Numbered from the stretch's first letter, positions 49,851 to 59,291 are shown. The stretch is 59,291 bases of DNA from Pontibacillus litoralis JSM 072002 (GCF_000775615.1 NZ_AVPG01000020.1:1-59291); one strand, 5' to 3'. Notes: generated by a model from the letters alone, not told the origin. Numbers and translations are program-made.

Positions 49851-50043
49851 CAAGCAGTATCATTTAAATGATGTGGTGCAAATGAAGAAAGCTCATCCTT
49901 GTGGCGAGAATAGATGGAAAATTATTCGTTTAGGAATGGATATTCGCATTAAATGCCAAGGGTGCGGTCATAGTGTTCTAATTCCTCGAAAAAAATTCGA
50001 ATCACGTATGAAAAAAGTGGTTGAAGCAGCGCCACAGGAATAA
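49843..50043 (+). CDS. yyzM: DUF951 family zinc-ribbon-like protein (YyzM)
   Basis: Protein of 66 aa with three cysteines placed as in DUF951 (C20 in HPCG, C39 and C42 in CQGCGH), suggesting metal binding. The true start is the ATG at 49843 behind GGAGGTGAGG, inside the end of the channel gene, so translation is coupled. The function is unknown. A perfect parS site starts eight bases after the stop codon. Confidence 0.9.
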   Translation: MADKQYHLNDVVQMKKAHPCGENRWKIIRLGMDIRIKCQGCGHSVLIPRKKFESRMKKVVEAAPQE

Positions 50044-50050
50044 GAAAAAG

Positions 50051-50066
50051 TGTTTCACGTGAAACA
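50051..50066. promoter_or_regulatory. parS site downstream of yyzM
   Basis: TGTTTCACGTGAAACA, identical to the consensus and to the site in yaaC. It is placed between yyzM and ychF, about 13 kb right of oriC. Confidence 0.95.
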
Positions 50067-50123
50067 GTTAAAATGGAAGAACGTAAAGATGAACAGCGTT
50101 TGTTTTTATAATTTCAGCTGTAT

Positions 50124-50169
50124 AAAAGAACAAAACATGGAGGGGAAGGTCTCTTGTTTTGTTCTTTTG
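50124..50169 (+). terminator. Terminator before ychF
   Basis: AAAAGAACAAAACA (50124-50137) pairs perfectly over 14 bp with TGTTTTGTTCTTTT (50155-50168). It ends the ykvI-type/mscS/yyzM transcript. Confidence 0.85.
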
Positions 50170-50263
50170 TTAGCTTGTCTTTTTACGGATACAAAATTAT
50201 AATTGGGTTGACTGCGAAACGTATATTTAGATAGTCGGAAACCTTTAAGGAGTGGAAACATTT

Positions 50264-51364
50264 ATGTCTCTAACAGCAGGAATTGTAGGTTTACCGAATG
50301 TTGGTAAATCAACATTGTTTAACGCCATTACACAAGCGGGTGCAGAGTCTGCGAACTACCCGTTTTGTACAATTGATCCAAACGTTGGTATCGTAGAAGT
50401 GCCAGATGATCGTCTCCAGAAGTTAACAGAGCTAGTGAAGCCGAAGAAGACAGTCCCAACTGCTTTCGAATTTACGGATATTGCTGGGATTGTGAAAGGT
50501 GCAAGTAAAGGAGAAGGACTTGGTAACCAATTCTTATCTCACATTCGTCAAGTGGACGCGATTTGTCAAGTCGTTCGTTGCTTTGAAGATGAGAATATTA
50601 CGCACGTATCAGGTAGTGTCAATCCCATTGATGATATTGAAGTCATTAACTTAGAACTTATTTTGGCTGATTTAGAAACAGTGAATAAACGTTTAGAACG
50701 TGTACAGAAGTTAGTACGCCAGAAAGATAAAGAAGCGATGGCAGAACATGAAGTATTAGAGAAAGCGAAAGAAGCATTAGAAAACGAAACACCAGTCCGT
50801 GCGCTACAATTCACAGAAGAGCAAACGAAAATCGTAAGAGGGTTGCATTTATTAACGTCAAAACCAACCCTATATGTGGCGAATGTAAGTGAAGATGAAG
50901 TAGCAAATGCAAGTAATAACGAACACGTACAAGCAGTTCGTGACTTTGCAGAAAAAGAAGGCGCACAAGTCATCGTTGTATGTGCGAAAATCGAATCAGA
51001 AATTGCAGAACTAGAGGGCGAAGAAAAAGAAGAATTTCTTCAAGAGTTAGGCATTGAAGAGTCAGGTTTAGATCAATTGATTAAAGCTGCTTATAACCTA
51101 TTAGGCTTAGCAACGTATTTCACAGCAGGTGAGCAAGAAGTACGAGCTTGGACGTTTAAAGAAGGTATGACGGCACCACAAGCAGCTGGAATTATTCATA
51201 GTGACTTTGAACGTGGCTTCATTCGCGCAGAAACGGTTGCATATGACGACTTACTACAGGCCGGAAAAATGTCCATTGCTAAAGAGCAAGGAAAGGTTCG
51301 TTTAGAAGGGAAAGAGTATATCGTCAAAGACGGCGATGTTATTCATTTCCGATTTAATGTATAG
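50264..51364 (+). CDS. ychF: Redox-regulated ATPase YchF
   Basis: OBG-family P-loop protein of 366 aa that prefers ATP to GTP. G1 GLPNVGKST (8-16), the G3 DIAG ([17 protein letters not shown]), and a C-terminal TGS domain (about 280-366) are visible, and the length equals B. subtilis YyaF/YchF. A GTG at 50252 overlaps AAGGAG, so the ATG at 50264 is chosen. It precedes rpsF, as in B. subtilis. Confidence 0.96.
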   Translation: MSLTAGIVGLPNVGKSTLFNAITQAGAESANYPFCTIDPNVGIVEVPDDRLQKLTELVKPKKTVPTAFEFTDIAGIVKGASKGEGLGNQFLSHIRQVDAICQVVRCFEDENITHVSGSVNPIDDIEVINLELILADLETVNKRLERVQKLVRQKDKEAMAEHEVLEKAKEALENETPVRALQFTEEQTKIVRGLHLLTSKPTLYVANVSEDEVANASNNEHVQAVRDFAEKEGAQVIVVCAKIESEIAELEGEEKEEFLQELGIEESGLDQLIKAAYNLLGLATYFTAGEQEVRAWTFKEGMTAPQAAGIIHSDFERGFIRAETVAYDDLLQAGKMSIAKEQGKVRLEGKEYIVKDGDVIHFRFNV

Positions 51365-51380
51365 CGCATTAGGATTCCTA

Positions 51381-51409
51381 TTGTAATCTGCAAATTAGTT
51401 TGGTATAAT
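51381..51409 (+). promoter_or_regulatory. rpsF-ssb-rpsR promoter
   Basis: -35 TTGTAA (51381-51386) and perfect -10 TATAAT (51404-51409), spacer 17 bp. Confidence 0.88.
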
Positions 51410-51415
51410 ACTACA

Positions 51416-51480
51416 TTGTGAGTAATGAAAACATATTACTCCTTGCCCAAATAAGGGCCGCTAAGTCCAAAAGGAGGTGA
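51416..51480 (+). promoter_or_regulatory. rpsF leader, candidate S6:S18 regulatory RNA
   Basis: The transcript start region folds as GAGTAAT/ATTACTC (about 51419-51441), then GCCC/GGGC next to CCG (about 51445-51461). Bacterial rpsF leaders bind the S6:S18 complex through a bulged CCG in such a stem. The assignment follows position and this motif and was not modelled. Confidence 0.5.
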
Positions 51481-51486
51481 AGACGG

Positions 51487-51777
51487 ATGAGAAATTACGA
51501 AATTATGTACATCATCCGCCCAAACATTGATGAGGAATCTCAGAAATCAGTAATTGAGCGTTTCAATACAGTTCTTACTGATAATGGTGCGGAAGTAAAG
51601 AAAACAGAAGAGCTTGGTAAGCGTCGCCTTGCATACGAAATTAACGATTTCCGTGATGGTTATTACGTAATTGTTAAGCTTGCAAGCGGCAGCGAAGCGA
51701 TTAATGAATTTGATCGTCTTGCTAAGTATTCTGATGATATTATTCGTCATATCGCAGTACGCGAAGACGATAAATAA
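51487..51777 (+). CDS. rpsF: Small ribosomal subunit protein bS6
   Basis: Protein of 96 aa that binds 16S rRNA with S18 in the central platform. The start [17 protein letters not shown] and the core [18 protein letters not shown] are typical of S6. AAGGAGGTG precedes the ATG by seven to eight bases. It is first of the rpsF-ssb-rpsR operon. Length is as in B. subtilis (95). Confidence 0.98.
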   Translation: MRNYEIMYIIRPNIDEESQKSVIERFNTVLTDNGAEVKKTEELGKRRLAYEINDFRDGYYVIVKLASGSEAINEFDRLAKYSDDIIRHIAVREDDK

Positions 51778-51788
51778 GGAGTGGTTCT

Positions 51789-52238
51789 GTGTTAAATCGT
51801 GTCGTACTTGTCGGCAGATTAACGAAAGATCCTGATTTGCGCTATACACCAAACGGAGTTGCTGTTGCTAATTTTACCATTGCAGTAAATCGTCCTTTTA
51901 CAAGTCAACAAGGCAGTAGAGATGCAGATTTCATTAATTGTGTTGTTTGGCGTCGTGCTGCTGAAAACCTAGCGAACTACATGAAAAAAGGTAGTATGAT
52001 TGGTGTTGATGGTCGTTTGCAAACCCGTAGCTTTGATAACCAAGAAGGAAAACGAATATTTGTAACAGAAGTTGTTGCTGATAGTGTTCAATTTTTGGAA
52101 ACGAAAGGCTCTTCAGGTGGGTCAAATACATCAGGATTCCAGCCGAACCAGAACCAAATGAACCAGCCAAGACAAGAGGACCCATTCGCGAATAATGGGG
52201 AACCTATCGATATATCAGACGATGATTTACCATTCTAA
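51789..52238 (+). CDS. ssb: Single-stranded DNA-binding protein SsbA
   Basis: Essential replication SSB of 149 aa. The OB fold (about 1-105) starts [21 protein letters not shown] Gly/Asn/Gln-rich linker follows, with the acidic tip DISDDDLPF that contacts partner proteins. The start is GTG, 11 bp past rpsF. It is shorter than B. subtilis SsbA (172) by a shorter linker. Confidence 0.98.
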   Translation: MLNRVVLVGRLTKDPDLRYTPNGVAVANFTIAVNRPFTSQQGSRDADFINCVVWRRAAENLANYMKKGSMIGVDGRLQTRSFDNQEGKRIFVTEVVADSVQFLETKGSSGGSNTSGFQPNQNQMNQPRQEDPFANNGEPIDISDDDLPF

Positions 52239-52260
52239 ATAAAGAAAGGAGGCATACATT

Positions 52261-52488
52261 ATGGCTCGTCGCGGTCGTGCGAAACGTAAAAAGGTGTGTT
52301 TCTTCACATCTAACGGAATTACACACATTGACTATAAAGATGTAGATCTTCTTAAGCGTTTTATCTCAGAGCGTGGAAAGATTCTTCCTCGTCGTGTGAC
52401 AGGAACATCTGCTAAATATCAACGTAAACTTACAGTAGCGATCAAGCGTGCACGTCAAATGGCTTTATTGCCTTACGTGAACGACTAG
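52261..52488 (+). CDS. rpsR: Small ribosomal subunit protein bS18
   Basis: Protein of 75 aa, basic, with the core [21 protein letters not shown] and [10 protein letters not shown] typical of S18. It keeps one N-terminal cysteine (C13). It is last in the rpsF-ssb-rpsR operon with AAAGGAGG upstream and is closed by a terminator. Confidence 0.98.
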   Translation: MARRGRAKRKKVCFFTSNGITHIDYKDVDLLKRFISERGKILPRRVTGTSAKYQRKLTVAIKRARQMALLPYVND

Positions 52489-52516
52489 GTCTTACATTTG
52501 TAAGCATATAAGAAGA

Positions 52517-52547
52517 AGCACAGCATATAAGCGCTGTGCTTTTTTTC
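52517..52547 (+). terminator. rpsR terminator
   Basis: AGCACAGC (52517-52524) pairs perfectly with GCTGTGCT (52533-52540), then seven T residues. Confidence 0.92.
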
Positions 52548-52648
52548 TTACGATAATAGCCTTGAATTGAATACGATTGTCCCATTTGGTATCTTTATAT
52601 CATGGACTTTAAAAACAATGGAAACAATTTAGAGGAGAGCAATATAGA

Positions 52649-53587
52649 ATGAATCAAACTACAAAGATAAAAGAAGGAATCGTATACGCGGCTATTTACA
52701 TCATTTTGCTACTAATGAGTATTTTCATTCCTGGTGTCGCCGTTATTGGAATGGTACTCTTACCTTTACCTTTTATGATTTATACGGCGCGTTTTGGATG
52801 GAAGTCTTCTGTTATTTTAGCAGCTATTATAATGCCAATAACGTTAATAGTTGCTACAGTCGCATCACTTCCTATTACACTGTTAGCAATTTGTGGCGGA
52901 ATCGCGTTAGGTACAGGTGTCTATTTGAAACGTTCATCCTATGAAATATGGGCGCAAGGAACCGTAGGCTATGTACTTGGAATGGTGTTATTTTATGTCT
53001 TGTCATTACTACTATTCCATATTAATTGGGTAGAGGAAATTCAAGTTTATATGCAGGAATCGATAGAGGCGTCTAAGCAAATGATTGAGTCGATTAGTGG
53101 AACTGTGCCAGAAGAGCAACTAGAGCTTGTGGAGGAACAATTATATCGAATCATTGGCTTGCTTCCTAGTTTCATGGCTATTATGTCTATTGGTTATGCA
53201 TTAATGACGCTTTGGTTAGGGTATAAACTTATGAACTTAACCTATAAGACGAAGCACCAGTTTCCACCAGTACGAAACATGTCGTTTCCTAAAGCGTTAA
53301 TATGGTATCATTTAATTGCGATTATATTAACGTGGATCAATGCAGACCCCGGTTCGTTTATGGACCAAGCAAGTCAGAACGTCTATACACTTACAGGATT
53401 TCTAATGACGTTACAAGGCTTAACGTTTTTGTTTGCTTTTGCCGATTATAAGAAAATAACTAAAGCTTTTCCGATTGGAATGGTGGTCTTGACATTTATG
53501 CTACCATTTTTATTACTATATCCTTTAATGATTTTAGGTATAATTGATTTAGGATTTTCCTTACGAGCGCGATTTTCAAAGAAGTAA
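52649..53587 (+). CDS. yybS: YybS family membrane protein (DUF2232)
   Basis: Integral membrane protein of 312 aa with about eight hydrophobic segments in two halves, separated by a helical extramembrane stretch (about 130-170). It matches the DUF2232/YybS family, which has an energy-coupling-factor S-like N-terminal half, and no substrate is known. It lies between rpsR and gdpP as in B. subtilis and is 31 bp from gdpP, so likely in one operon with gdpP, rplI and dnaC. Confidence 0.9.
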   Translation: MNQTTKIKEGIVYAAIYIILLLMSIFIPGVAVIGMVLLPLPFMIYTARFGWKSSVILAAIIMPITLIVATVASLPITLLAICGGIALGTGVYLKRSSYEIWAQGTVGYVLGMVLFYVLSLLLFHINWVEEIQVYMQESIEASKQMIESISGTVPEEQLELVEEQLYRIIGLLPSFMAIMSIGYALMTLWLGYKLMNLTYKTKHQFPPVRNMSFPKALIWYHLIAIILTWINADPGSFMDQASQNVYTLTGFLMTLQGLTFLFAFADYKKITKAFPIGMVVLTFMLPFLLLYPLMILGIIDLGFSLRARFSKK

Positions 53588-53618
53588 GGTCGGACAAATA
53601 GTTTAGGAGATGACGGTC

Positions 53619-55589
53619 ATGCCGAATTTCTTTCGAAAACCGAAGATGAGCAGTCATTTATGGGTAATTTATGCATTATCCGTTATATTACTTGGCCTCA
53701 CCTTTTTCTATGAGTGGAGGCTCGGTTTAGTGATGGCCGCATTATTGGCTGCATCGATTTATTATAGTGTACGAACAGAACAAGATTTAATTACGGAAAC
53801 AGAAGCATATATTTCCACGCTTTCCTATCGAGTGAAAAAAGTTGGCGAAGAGGCGTTAATGGAAATGCCTATTGGAATTGTTTTATTTAGTGAAGATTAT
53901 CATATTGAATGGACGAATCCGTACATGAACAATTTCTATCCTCATGATAACTTGATTGGACATTCATTAAATGAAATTTCGAATCAAGTTATCCCAGCAA
54001 TCAAAGAGGATAAAGAAGACATTTGGGTGAACATTGACGGCTATGAATTTCAGACGATCATTAAAAAGGAGGAACGGTTGCTTTATTTGTTTGACCGAAC
54101 GAAGCAAAGGGAAATCCAAGACTTGTACATGAATGATCGTACGGTTATTGCCATTATTTTTCTCGACAATTATGAAGAAATCACACAGGCCATGGATGAT
54201 ACGTCTAAAAGTAGACTAAATTCACAAGTTACGGCTAATCTAAATGAATGGTCAGAAGAAAACGGGGTTTATTTGAAACGATTCTCTCAAGATAAATTCT
54301 TTGCCGTCATGAACCAACAAATTTTATCGAATTTGGAGCGGACGAAGTTTGATATTCTTGATGACGTGCGAGCGTTACACACAGATAAAAATGTTCCGCT
54401 TACGTTAAGTCTCGGTATTGGTGTTGGAGAAGTTTCTTTACGGGAATTAGGAGAACTTGCTCAATCTAGTTTAGACTTAGCGCTTGGACGTGGTGGCGAC
54501 CAAGTAGCGATTAAAGATGAACATGGAAAAGTGCGCTTCTATGGCGGGAAAACGAATCCAATGGAGAAACGCACAAGAGTACGAGCTCGCGTTATCTCTC
54601 ACGCATTGAAAGAATTAGTGAAAGAAGCGGATAACGTTATTGTGATGGGGCACAAAAATCCGGACATGGACTCCATTGGGGCGTGTATCGGTATTTTGAA
54701 AATAGCTCAAGCCAATGATAAAGATGGATTCGTTGTATATGACCCGGATGAATATACTGGTGTGCAGCGTCTAATGGAAGAGATTCAAACGAATGAGCAG
54801 CTTTACACTTGGTTTGTATCTCCTTATGAAGCACATGAAGTCGTGAGTAAGAATTCTTTATTAGTTGTCGTGGATACGCATAAACCGTCACTTGTAATGG
54901 ACGAACGATTATTAAGCAGGACAGAACACGTCGTCGTCATTGACCATCACAGAAGAGCAGAAGAATTTATTAACGATCCAACCCTTGTGTATATGGAGCC
55001 GTATGCATCGTCTACTGCTGAACTCGTTACAGAAATGTTAGAATATCAGCCGAAGAAATTAAAGCTAAGCATGTTAGAATCAACGGCCCTACTAGCAGGT
55101 ATTATTGTTGATACGAAGAGCTTTACGTTACGTACAGGATCAAGAACGTTTGATGCGGCGAGTTATTTGCGCTCACGAGGGGCGGATACCGTACTTGTGC
55201 AGAAGTTCATGAAAGAAGACTTAGATATCTATGTGAAGCGAAGTCGTCTTATTGAAAGGACAAAGATTTATCGAGACGGTATTGCCATTGCCAAAGGGGT
55301 ACCTGGTGAAACGTATGGCCCGGTCATTATTGCCCAAGCAGCTGATACGCTGCTGACGATGAGTGGTGTCATTGCATCGTTTGTTATTTCCGAACGCGTC
55401 GATGGACGAATCGGTATTAGTGCCCGGTCATTAGGCGATGTGAACGTACAAGTGATTATGGAGGCCATGGAAGGTGGCGGCCATTTAACCAATGCTGCAA
55501 CACAACTATCGGATACAACGATGGATGAAGTGGATCAGCAGCTAAAAGGTATATTAGATAAATATGTAGAAGGGGGAACTGAATCATGA
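53619..55589 (+). CDS. gdpP: Cyclic-di-AMP phosphodiesterase GdpP
   Basis: Membrane enzyme of 656 aa that degrades c-di-AMP, controlling potassium uptake and wall stress. Two transmembrane helices (about 10-50), a PAS domain (about 75-140), a degenerate GGDEF domain (about 170-300) and the DHH/DHHA1 phosphodiesterase ([31 protein letters not shown]) are in order. An ATG at 53610 lies too close to GGAG, so the ATG at 53619 is taken. It overlaps rplI by four bases. Confidence 0.95.
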   Translation: MPNFFRKPKMSSHLWVIYALSVILLGLTFFYEWRLGLVMAALLAASIYYSVRTEQDLITETEAYISTLSYRVKKVGEEALMEMPIGIVLFSEDYHIEWTNPYMNNFYPHDNLIGHSLNEISNQVIPAIKEDKEDIWVNIDGYEFQTIIKKEERLLYLFDRTKQREIQDLYMNDRTVIAIIFLDNYEEITQAMDDTSKSRLNSQVTANLNEWSEENGVYLKRFSQDKFFAVMNQQILSNLERTKFDILDDVRALHTDKNVPLTLSLGIGVGEVSLRELGELAQSSLDLALGRGGDQVAIKDEHGKVRFYGGKTNPMEKRTRVRARVISHALKELVKEADNVIVMGHKNPDMDSIGACIGILKIAQANDKDGFVVYDPDEYTGVQRLMEEIQTNEQLYTWFVSPYEAHEVVSKNSLLVVVDTHKPSLVMDERLLSRTEHVVVIDHHRRAEEFINDPTLVYMEPYASSTAELVTEMLEYQPKKLKLSMLESTALLAGIIVDTKSFTLRTGSRTFDAASYLRSRGADTVLVQKFMKEDLDIYVKRSRLIERTKIYRDGIAIAKGVPGETYGPVIIAQAADTLLTMSGVIASFVISERVDGRIGISARSLGDVNVQVIMEAMEGGGHLTNAATQLSDTTMDEVDQQLKGILDKYVEGGTES

Positions 55590-56032
55590 AAGTAATTTTT
55601 ACCGCAGATGTGAAAGGCAAAGGGAAAAAAGGTGAAATAAAAAATGTGTCAGAAGGATATGCACGTAACTACTTGCTTAAGAATAATTTAGCTGTCGAAG
55701 CTACAAAAGGGAACTTAAAAGCGTTAGAAGCAAAGAAGAATAAGCAACAAGAACAAGCAAAAGAGGAACTAGAAGAAGCAAAGCGTTTAAAAGCCACACT
55801 AGAAAACCTTACTGTTGAAATGCAAGCGAAATCCGGTGACAAAGGAAGTCTATTTGGATCGATTACAAGTAAGCAAATCGCGGAACAATTGCATAAATCC
55901 CACGGTATTAAAATTGATAAACGAAAAATCGAGATGGACGCGCCTATCCGTTCATTAGGTTATACGAATGTACCAGTGAAACTTCACCATGAAGTAACAG
56001 GAACAATTAAAGTACACGTTTCCGAAAAGTAA
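55586..56032 (+). CDS. rplI: Large ribosomal subunit protein bL9
   Basis: Protein of 148 aa with an N-terminal rRNA-binding domain ([27 protein letters not shown]), a long connecting helix (about 42-75) and a C-terminal domain with KHGIK-like segment [13 protein letters not shown]. The ATGA overlap couples it to gdpP. It is 39 bp ahead of the helicase gene. Confidence 0.98.
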   Translation: MKVIFTADVKGKGKKGEIKNVSEGYARNYLLKNNLAVEATKGNLKALEAKKNKQQEQAKEELEEAKRLKATLENLTVEMQAKSGDKGSLFGSITSKQIAEQLHKSHGIKIDKRKIEMDAPIRSLGYTNVPVKLHHEVTGTIKVHVSEK

Positions 56033-56071
56033 CGTGTAGTTCCTCTGAAGAGATAAAAGGAGGAAGCGAAG

Positions 56072-57433
56072 TTGAGTGACTATCTAGACGACCGCACCCC
56101 TCCTCACAACATTGAAGCGGAGCAGGCGGTGCTTGGTGCTATTTTCTTAGAACCCCAGTCTATTTCGACAGCAGCAGAAGTATTAATGCCAGATGATTTC
56201 TATCGAGCTAGTCATCAGCGCATTTTTGAAGTAATGCTACAACTGTCGGATAAAGGGGAACCTATTGACATTGTAACAACGACAACCGCTCTATCGAATA
56301 TTCAAGTGTTAGAAGATGTCGGTGGTGTATCGTATTTGAGCGATTTAGCCAACTCTGTACCGACTGCGGCTAATATGGAATACTATACGAAAATTGTAGA
56401 AGAGAAATCGATTCTACGAAGATTAATAAAAACAGCGACCAACATTGTGACTAATGGATTTGCGAATGAAGATGATGTGGAAGGGGTACTAAACGACGCT
56501 GAGAAATCCATTTTAGAAGTGGCACAGCGTAAGAATACAGGCCGTTTTAAGAACATTAAAGACGTGCTCATAGATGTGTATGATAATATTGAGCAGATTC
56601 ATAATCAAGATGCTGATATTACTGGGGTACCGACTGGTTTCAAGGATTTAGATAAAATGACATCCGGATTCCAGAAGAACGATCTCATTATTATTGCCGC
56701 ACGTCCATCGGTTGGGAAAACAGCTTTTGCTCTCAACATTGCCCAAAACGTGTCCATTACCGCGCAAGAGAACGTAGCAATCTTCTCTCTAGAGATGGGG
56801 GCAGAGCAGCTTGTCATGCGTATGCTTTGTGCAGAGGGGAATATTAATGCACAGGGACTTCGAACAGGTCAAATGGACACAGAAGATTGGGGTAAGCTAA
56901 CGATGGCAATGGGGAGTCTGTCGAATGCGGGTATATTCATTGATGATACACCAGGTATTCGCGTCAATGAGATCCGTTCTAAATGCCGTCGCTTGAAACA
57001 AGAACACGGCCTAGGCATGATCCTAATTGACTATTTGCAATTAATCCAAGGAAGCGGCTCTTCTAAAGAAAACCGTCAGCAAGAAGTATCAGAGATTTCT
57101 AGGTCATTGAAAGGACTTGCGCGTGAATTGAATGTCCCGTTAATTGCCCTATCTCAGCTGTCCCGTGGTGTAGAAGGACGACAAGATAAACGCCCAATGA
57201 TGTCTGACATACGTGAATCAGGGAGTATTGAGCAGGATGCCGATATCGTTGGTTTCCTTTATCGTGATGATTATTATGATAAAGAGTCAGAACGACAGAA
57301 CATTATTGAAATTATATTGGCGAAACAACGTAACGGTCCTGTTGGTACAGTAGAATTAGCCTTTGTAAAAGAATATAATAAATTCGTAGATTTAGACCAT
57401 CGCTATGATGCAAGTGATATTCCACCTGCTTAA
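56072..57433 (+). CDS. dnaC: Replicative DNA helicase DnaC (DnaB family)
   Basis: Hexameric 5'-3' helicase of 453 aa driving the replication fork. An N-terminal helical domain (HNIEAEQAVLGAIF, about 12-25) binds primase and loader. The RecA-like domain has Walker A RPSVGKTAF (about 211-219), LIDYLQL and the arginine-finger RESGSIEQDAD. It is called dnaC in B. subtilis and dnaB elsewhere. The start is TTG with AAAGGAGGAA upstream. The length is close to B. subtilis DnaC (454). Confidence 0.98.
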   Translation: MSDYLDDRTPPHNIEAEQAVLGAIFLEPQSISTAAEVLMPDDFYRASHQRIFEVMLQLSDKGEPIDIVTTTTALSNIQVLEDVGGVSYLSDLANSVPTAANMEYYTKIVEEKSILRRLIKTATNIVTNGFANEDDVEGVLNDAEKSILEVAQRKNTGRFKNIKDVLIDVYDNIEQIHNQDADITGVPTGFKDLDKMTSGFQKNDLIIIAARPSVGKTAFALNIAQNVSITAQENVAIFSLEMGAEQLVMRMLCAEGNINAQGLRTGQMDTEDWGKLTMAMGSLSNAGIFIDDTPGIRVNEIRSKCRRLKQEHGLGMILIDYLQLIQGSGSSKENRQQEVSEISRSLKGLARELNVPLIALSQLSRGVEGRQDKRPMMSDIRESGSIEQDADIVGFLYRDDYYDKESERQNIIEIILAKQRNGPVGTVELAFVKEYNKFVDLDHRYDASDIPPA

Positions 57434-57452
57434 TCTAATACAAATGAAACGA

Positions 57453-57490
57453 ATCGCCACACCATTAATGTATAGGTGGCGATTTTTTTC
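57453..57490 (+). terminator. dnaC terminator
   Basis: ATCGCCAC (57453-57460) pairs with GTGGCGAT (57476-57483), then TTTTTTT. Confidence 0.9.
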
Positions 57491-57542
57491 ATTTGGCATT
57501 ACATAATTGCTTACCAATGTGGGGAAAACTAAAAAGATAAGG

Positions 57543-57586
57543 TTTGTCGAACAATAATCAAATTATGCAACTTAATGTTCGTGTTA
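57543..57586. promoter_or_regulatory. Candidate paired PurR boxes upstream of purA
   Basis: TTTGTCGAACAAT (57543-57555) and, inverted, AATGTTCGTGTTA (57574-57586) both resemble the PurR box AWWWCCGAACWWT. The central CGAAC is kept and the first C is replaced (T and A). The gap is 18 bp, against the usual 16-17. purA is a PurR target in B. subtilis. Confidence 0.55.
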
Positions 57587-57590
57587 TTTG

Positions 57591-57619
57591 TTGACTTTTG
57601 ATTCTCGTCTTGATAAGCT
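57591..57619 (+). promoter_or_regulatory. purA promoter
   Basis: -35 TTGACT (57591-57596), 17-bp spacer, extended -10 TGA-TAAGCT (-10 at 57614-57619). The PurR-like boxes lie immediately upstream. Confidence 0.6.
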
Positions 57620-57670
57620 ACAAAATGTCTTAATAAAAAGTAAATGTGTTAAAAGGCGGAGGTGCCCTAT

Positions 57671-58960
57671 ATGTCTTCAGTTGTTGTAGTAGGAACTCAA
57701 TGGGGAGATGAAGGAAAAGGGAAAATTACAGATTTCTTATCAAAGCAAGCCCATGTCATAGCCCGTTATCAAGGCGGAGACAATGCTGGTCATACCATTC
57801 AATTTGAAGGAGATACGTATAAGCTACATTTAATTCCTTCAGGTATTTTTTATGATGATAAACTTTGTGTGCTCGGAAATGGCATGGTAGTTAATCCGAA
57901 AGCACTATTAAAAGAGTTGAAATATCTACACGATCGCAATGTAACGACAACGAATTTACGCATTAGTAATCGTGCTCAAGTAATATTGCCATATCATATA
58001 AAGCTTGATGAACTACAAGAAGCAGAAAAAGGCGATCAGAAAATCGGCACAACGAAAAAAGGGATCGGTCCTGCTTATATGGATAAAGTCGCTCGTGTCG
58101 GTATTCGTATGGCGGATTTATTAGATGCCGATACGTTCCGCGTGAAACTAGAACAAAATTTAAAAGAGAAGAATAAACTGTTTAAGCATATTTATGGAGC
58201 AGAAGAAATGTCTGTTGAGGAAATTTTTGCAGAGTATTTTGAATATGGTCAGCAAATTGCCCAATACGTATGCGATACGTCTAAAGTGCTTAACGATGCG
58301 ATTGATGCAGAAGAGCCGGTATTATTTGAAGGTGCCCAAGGCGTCATGCTAGACATTGATCAAGGGACGTATCCATTTGTTACATCCTCTAACCCTACTG
58401 CAGGTGGAGTAGCTATTGGAGCTGGTGTTGGTCCGAATAAAATCCATCAAGTTGTTGGAGTATCTAAAGCGTACACAACTCGTGTAGGTGATGGTCCATT
58501 CCCAACAGAATTACATGATGAAATCGGCAATCAAATTCGTGAAGTCGGTCGTGAATACGGCACAACAACCGGTAGAGCTCGTCGCGTTGGTTGGTTTGAT
58601 AGCGTCGTGGTTTCCCATGCCCGCCGCGTAAGTGGTATTACAGCTTTATCTTTAAACTCCATTGATGTACTTACAGGCATCGATACATTAAAGATTTGTA
58701 CAGCTTATCGCTACAACGGGGAACTTTTAACAGAATACCCAGCCAATCTTAACGTATTAGCACAATGTGAGCCGGTATATGAAGAAATGTCGGGGTGGAC
58801 AGAAGATATTACTCATGTGCGACGCTTCGAAGACTTACCAGAGAATGCGCAGCACTATGTAAACCGTGTGACAGAGCTTACAGGTATCCCACTTGCAGTA
58901 TTTTCTGTCGGCCCAGATCGTGAACAAACCAACATTATCAAAGATATTTATCAAGCATAA
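57671..58960 (+). CDS. purA: Adenylosuccinate synthetase
   Basis: First committed step from IMP to AMP, using GTP and aspartate. The 429-aa protein shows the GTP loop GDEGKGK (about 12-18), the DNAGHT segment, the [11 protein letters not shown] motif and the switch [15 protein letters not shown] at 57662 lies within the Shine-Dalgarno region. GGAGGTG precedes the ATG at 57671, giving B. subtilis length (430). It has a strong terminator and is followed by tRNA genes. Confidence 0.98.
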   Translation: MSSVVVVGTQWGDEGKGKITDFLSKQAHVIARYQGGDNAGHTIQFEGDTYKLHLIPSGIFYDDKLCVLGNGMVVNPKALLKELKYLHDRNVTTTNLRISNRAQVILPYHIKLDELQEAEKGDQKIGTTKKGIGPAYMDKVARVGIRMADLLDADTFRVKLEQNLKEKNKLFKHIYGAEEMSVEEIFAEYFEYGQQIAQYVCDTSKVLNDAIDAEEPVLFEGAQGVMLDIDQGTYPFVTSSNPTAGGVAIGAGVGPNKIHQVVGVSKAYTTRVGDGPFPTELHDEIGNQIREVGREYGTTTGRARRVGWFDSVVVSHARRVSGITALSLNSIDVLTGIDTLKICTAYRYNGELLTEYPANLNVLAQCEPVYEEMSGWTEDITHVRRFEDLPENAQHYVNRVTELTGIPLAVFSVGPDREQTNIIKDIYQA

Positions 58961-58965
58961 TGATG

Positions 58966-59001
58966 AAGCCTGTCATACGTTGATGTGACAGGCTTTACAT
59001 T
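58966..59001 (+). terminator. purA terminator
   Basis: AAGCCTGTCA (58966-58975) pairs perfectly with TGACAGGCTT (58986-58995), followed by TACATTTCTT. Confidence 0.8.
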
Positions 59002-59025
59002 TCTTAAATATTTTTAAAAAAACTA

Positions 59026-59054
59026 TTGTCAATACAGTTTCAACGTGCTATTAT
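59026..59054 (+). promoter_or_regulatory. tRNA cluster promoter
   Basis: -35 TTGTCA (59026-59031) and -10 TATTAT (59049-59054), spacer 17 bp, about 32 bp before tRNA-Glu. Confidence 0.82.
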
Positions 59055-59085
59055 TAATAACGCTGTCACATTAGGAAATCATTTA

Positions 59086-59160
59086 GGCCCGTTGGTCAAG
59101 TGGTTAAGACACCGCCCTTTCACGGCGGTAACACGGGTTCGAATCCCGTACGGGTCACCA
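59086..59160 (+). tRNA. tRNA-Glu (anticodon UUC)
   Basis: The 75-nt cloverleaf has acceptor GGCCCGT/ACGGGTC, anticodon loop CTTTCAC (UUC) and encoded CCA. First of a cluster. Confidence 0.96.
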
Positions 59161-59171
59161 TTTATTACTAA

Positions 59172-59248
59172 GGTCCGGTAGTTCAGTTGGTTAGAATGCC
59201 TGCCTGTCACGCAGGAGGTCGCGGGTTCGAGTCCCGTCCGGACCGCCA
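59172..59248 (+). tRNA. tRNA-Asp (anticodon GUC)
   Basis: The 77-nt cloverleaf has acceptor GGTCCGG/CCGGACC, anticodon loop CTGTCAC (GUC) and encoded GCCA end. It lies 11 bp after tRNA-Glu. Confidence 0.96.
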
Positions 59249-59265
59249 TTTTTATAAACTATTAT

Positions 59266-59291
59266 GGCTCGGTAGCTCAGTCGGTAGAGCA
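59266..59291 (+). tRNA. tRNA gene cut by the window end, probably tRNA-Phe
   Basis: The first 26 nt (GGCTCGGTAGCTCAGTCGGT then AGAGCA) give the acceptor strand and D arm. They match the start of Bacillus tRNA-Phe, but the anticodon lies outside the window. Confidence 0.7.

Overview
The window is the replication-origin region of a low-GC, spore-forming Firmicute of the family Bacillaceae. The gene order matches the Bacillus subtilis origin region almost gene for gene. Spore genes (bofA, yaaH, yyaC, spoIIIJ), the Noc/Soj/Spo0J set, a T-box serS leader, TTATCCACA DnaA boxes and B. subtilis-type parS sites all fit. The gene complement recalls the Oceanobacillus/Virgibacillus/Halobacillus side of the family, but the genus cannot be fixed from sequence alone.

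Layout. oriC lies at about 35.1-37.2 kb and surrounds dnaA, so most genes point away from it. Left arm (minus strand, reading leftwards from oriC): dnaA, dnaN, yaaA, recF, remB, gyrB, gyrA, an HD-GYP gene, (yaaC on +), guaB, dacA, pdxS, pdxT, serS with a T-box, tRNA-Ser(UGA), (dgk-dck on +), tRNA-Arg(CCU). Next comes an 11-kb accessory block, then yaaH on +, tadA, SRP RNA, dnaX, yaaK, recR, yaaL and bofA. At the left edge there are tandem rRNA-type promoters, so an rRNA operon should begin just outside the window. Right arm (plus strand): rpmH, rnpA, spoIIIJ, jag, mnmE, mnmG, rsmG, noc, parA, parB, (yyaC on -), a YkvI-family membrane protein, an MscS channel, yyzM, ychF, rpsF-ssb-rpsR, yybS, gdpP, rplI, dnaC (replicative helicase), purA, and a tRNA cluster Glu-Asp-(Phe, cut by the window end).

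The accessory block (about 6.2-17.0 kb) separates yaaH from dgk/dck, which are neighbours in B. subtilis. It holds a DUF3891-like protein, an NCS2 nucleobase permease, nsrR, hmp with a textbook NsrR operator, acsA, and a four-gene UgpB-like ABC importer (ATPase, lipoprotein, two permeases). It combines nitric-oxide defence, acetate activation and sugar or glycerol-phosphate uptake.

How the parts work together. DnaA starts replication at the bipartite origin. DnaN, RecF and gyrase, with DnaX and DnaC further out, supply replication functions. ParA/ParB and three parS sites organise the origin and Noc guards the nucleoid. rpmH-rnpA-spoIIIJ-jag and mnmE-mnmG-rsmG serve translation, RNA processing and membrane insertion. 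A second DnaA-box cluster sits over a candidate mnmE promoter.

No CRISPR array, insertion sequence, prophage or clearly new multi-gene system was seen. The least explained items are a pseudoknot-like element between oriC and rpmH, a promoter-plus-terminator mini-unit upstream of noc, three phased palindromes before the ABC operon, and an HD-GYP protein lacking its HD histidine. Starts were chosen from Shine-Dalgarno placement and family lengths. Promoters and hairpins were read by eye and are untested.
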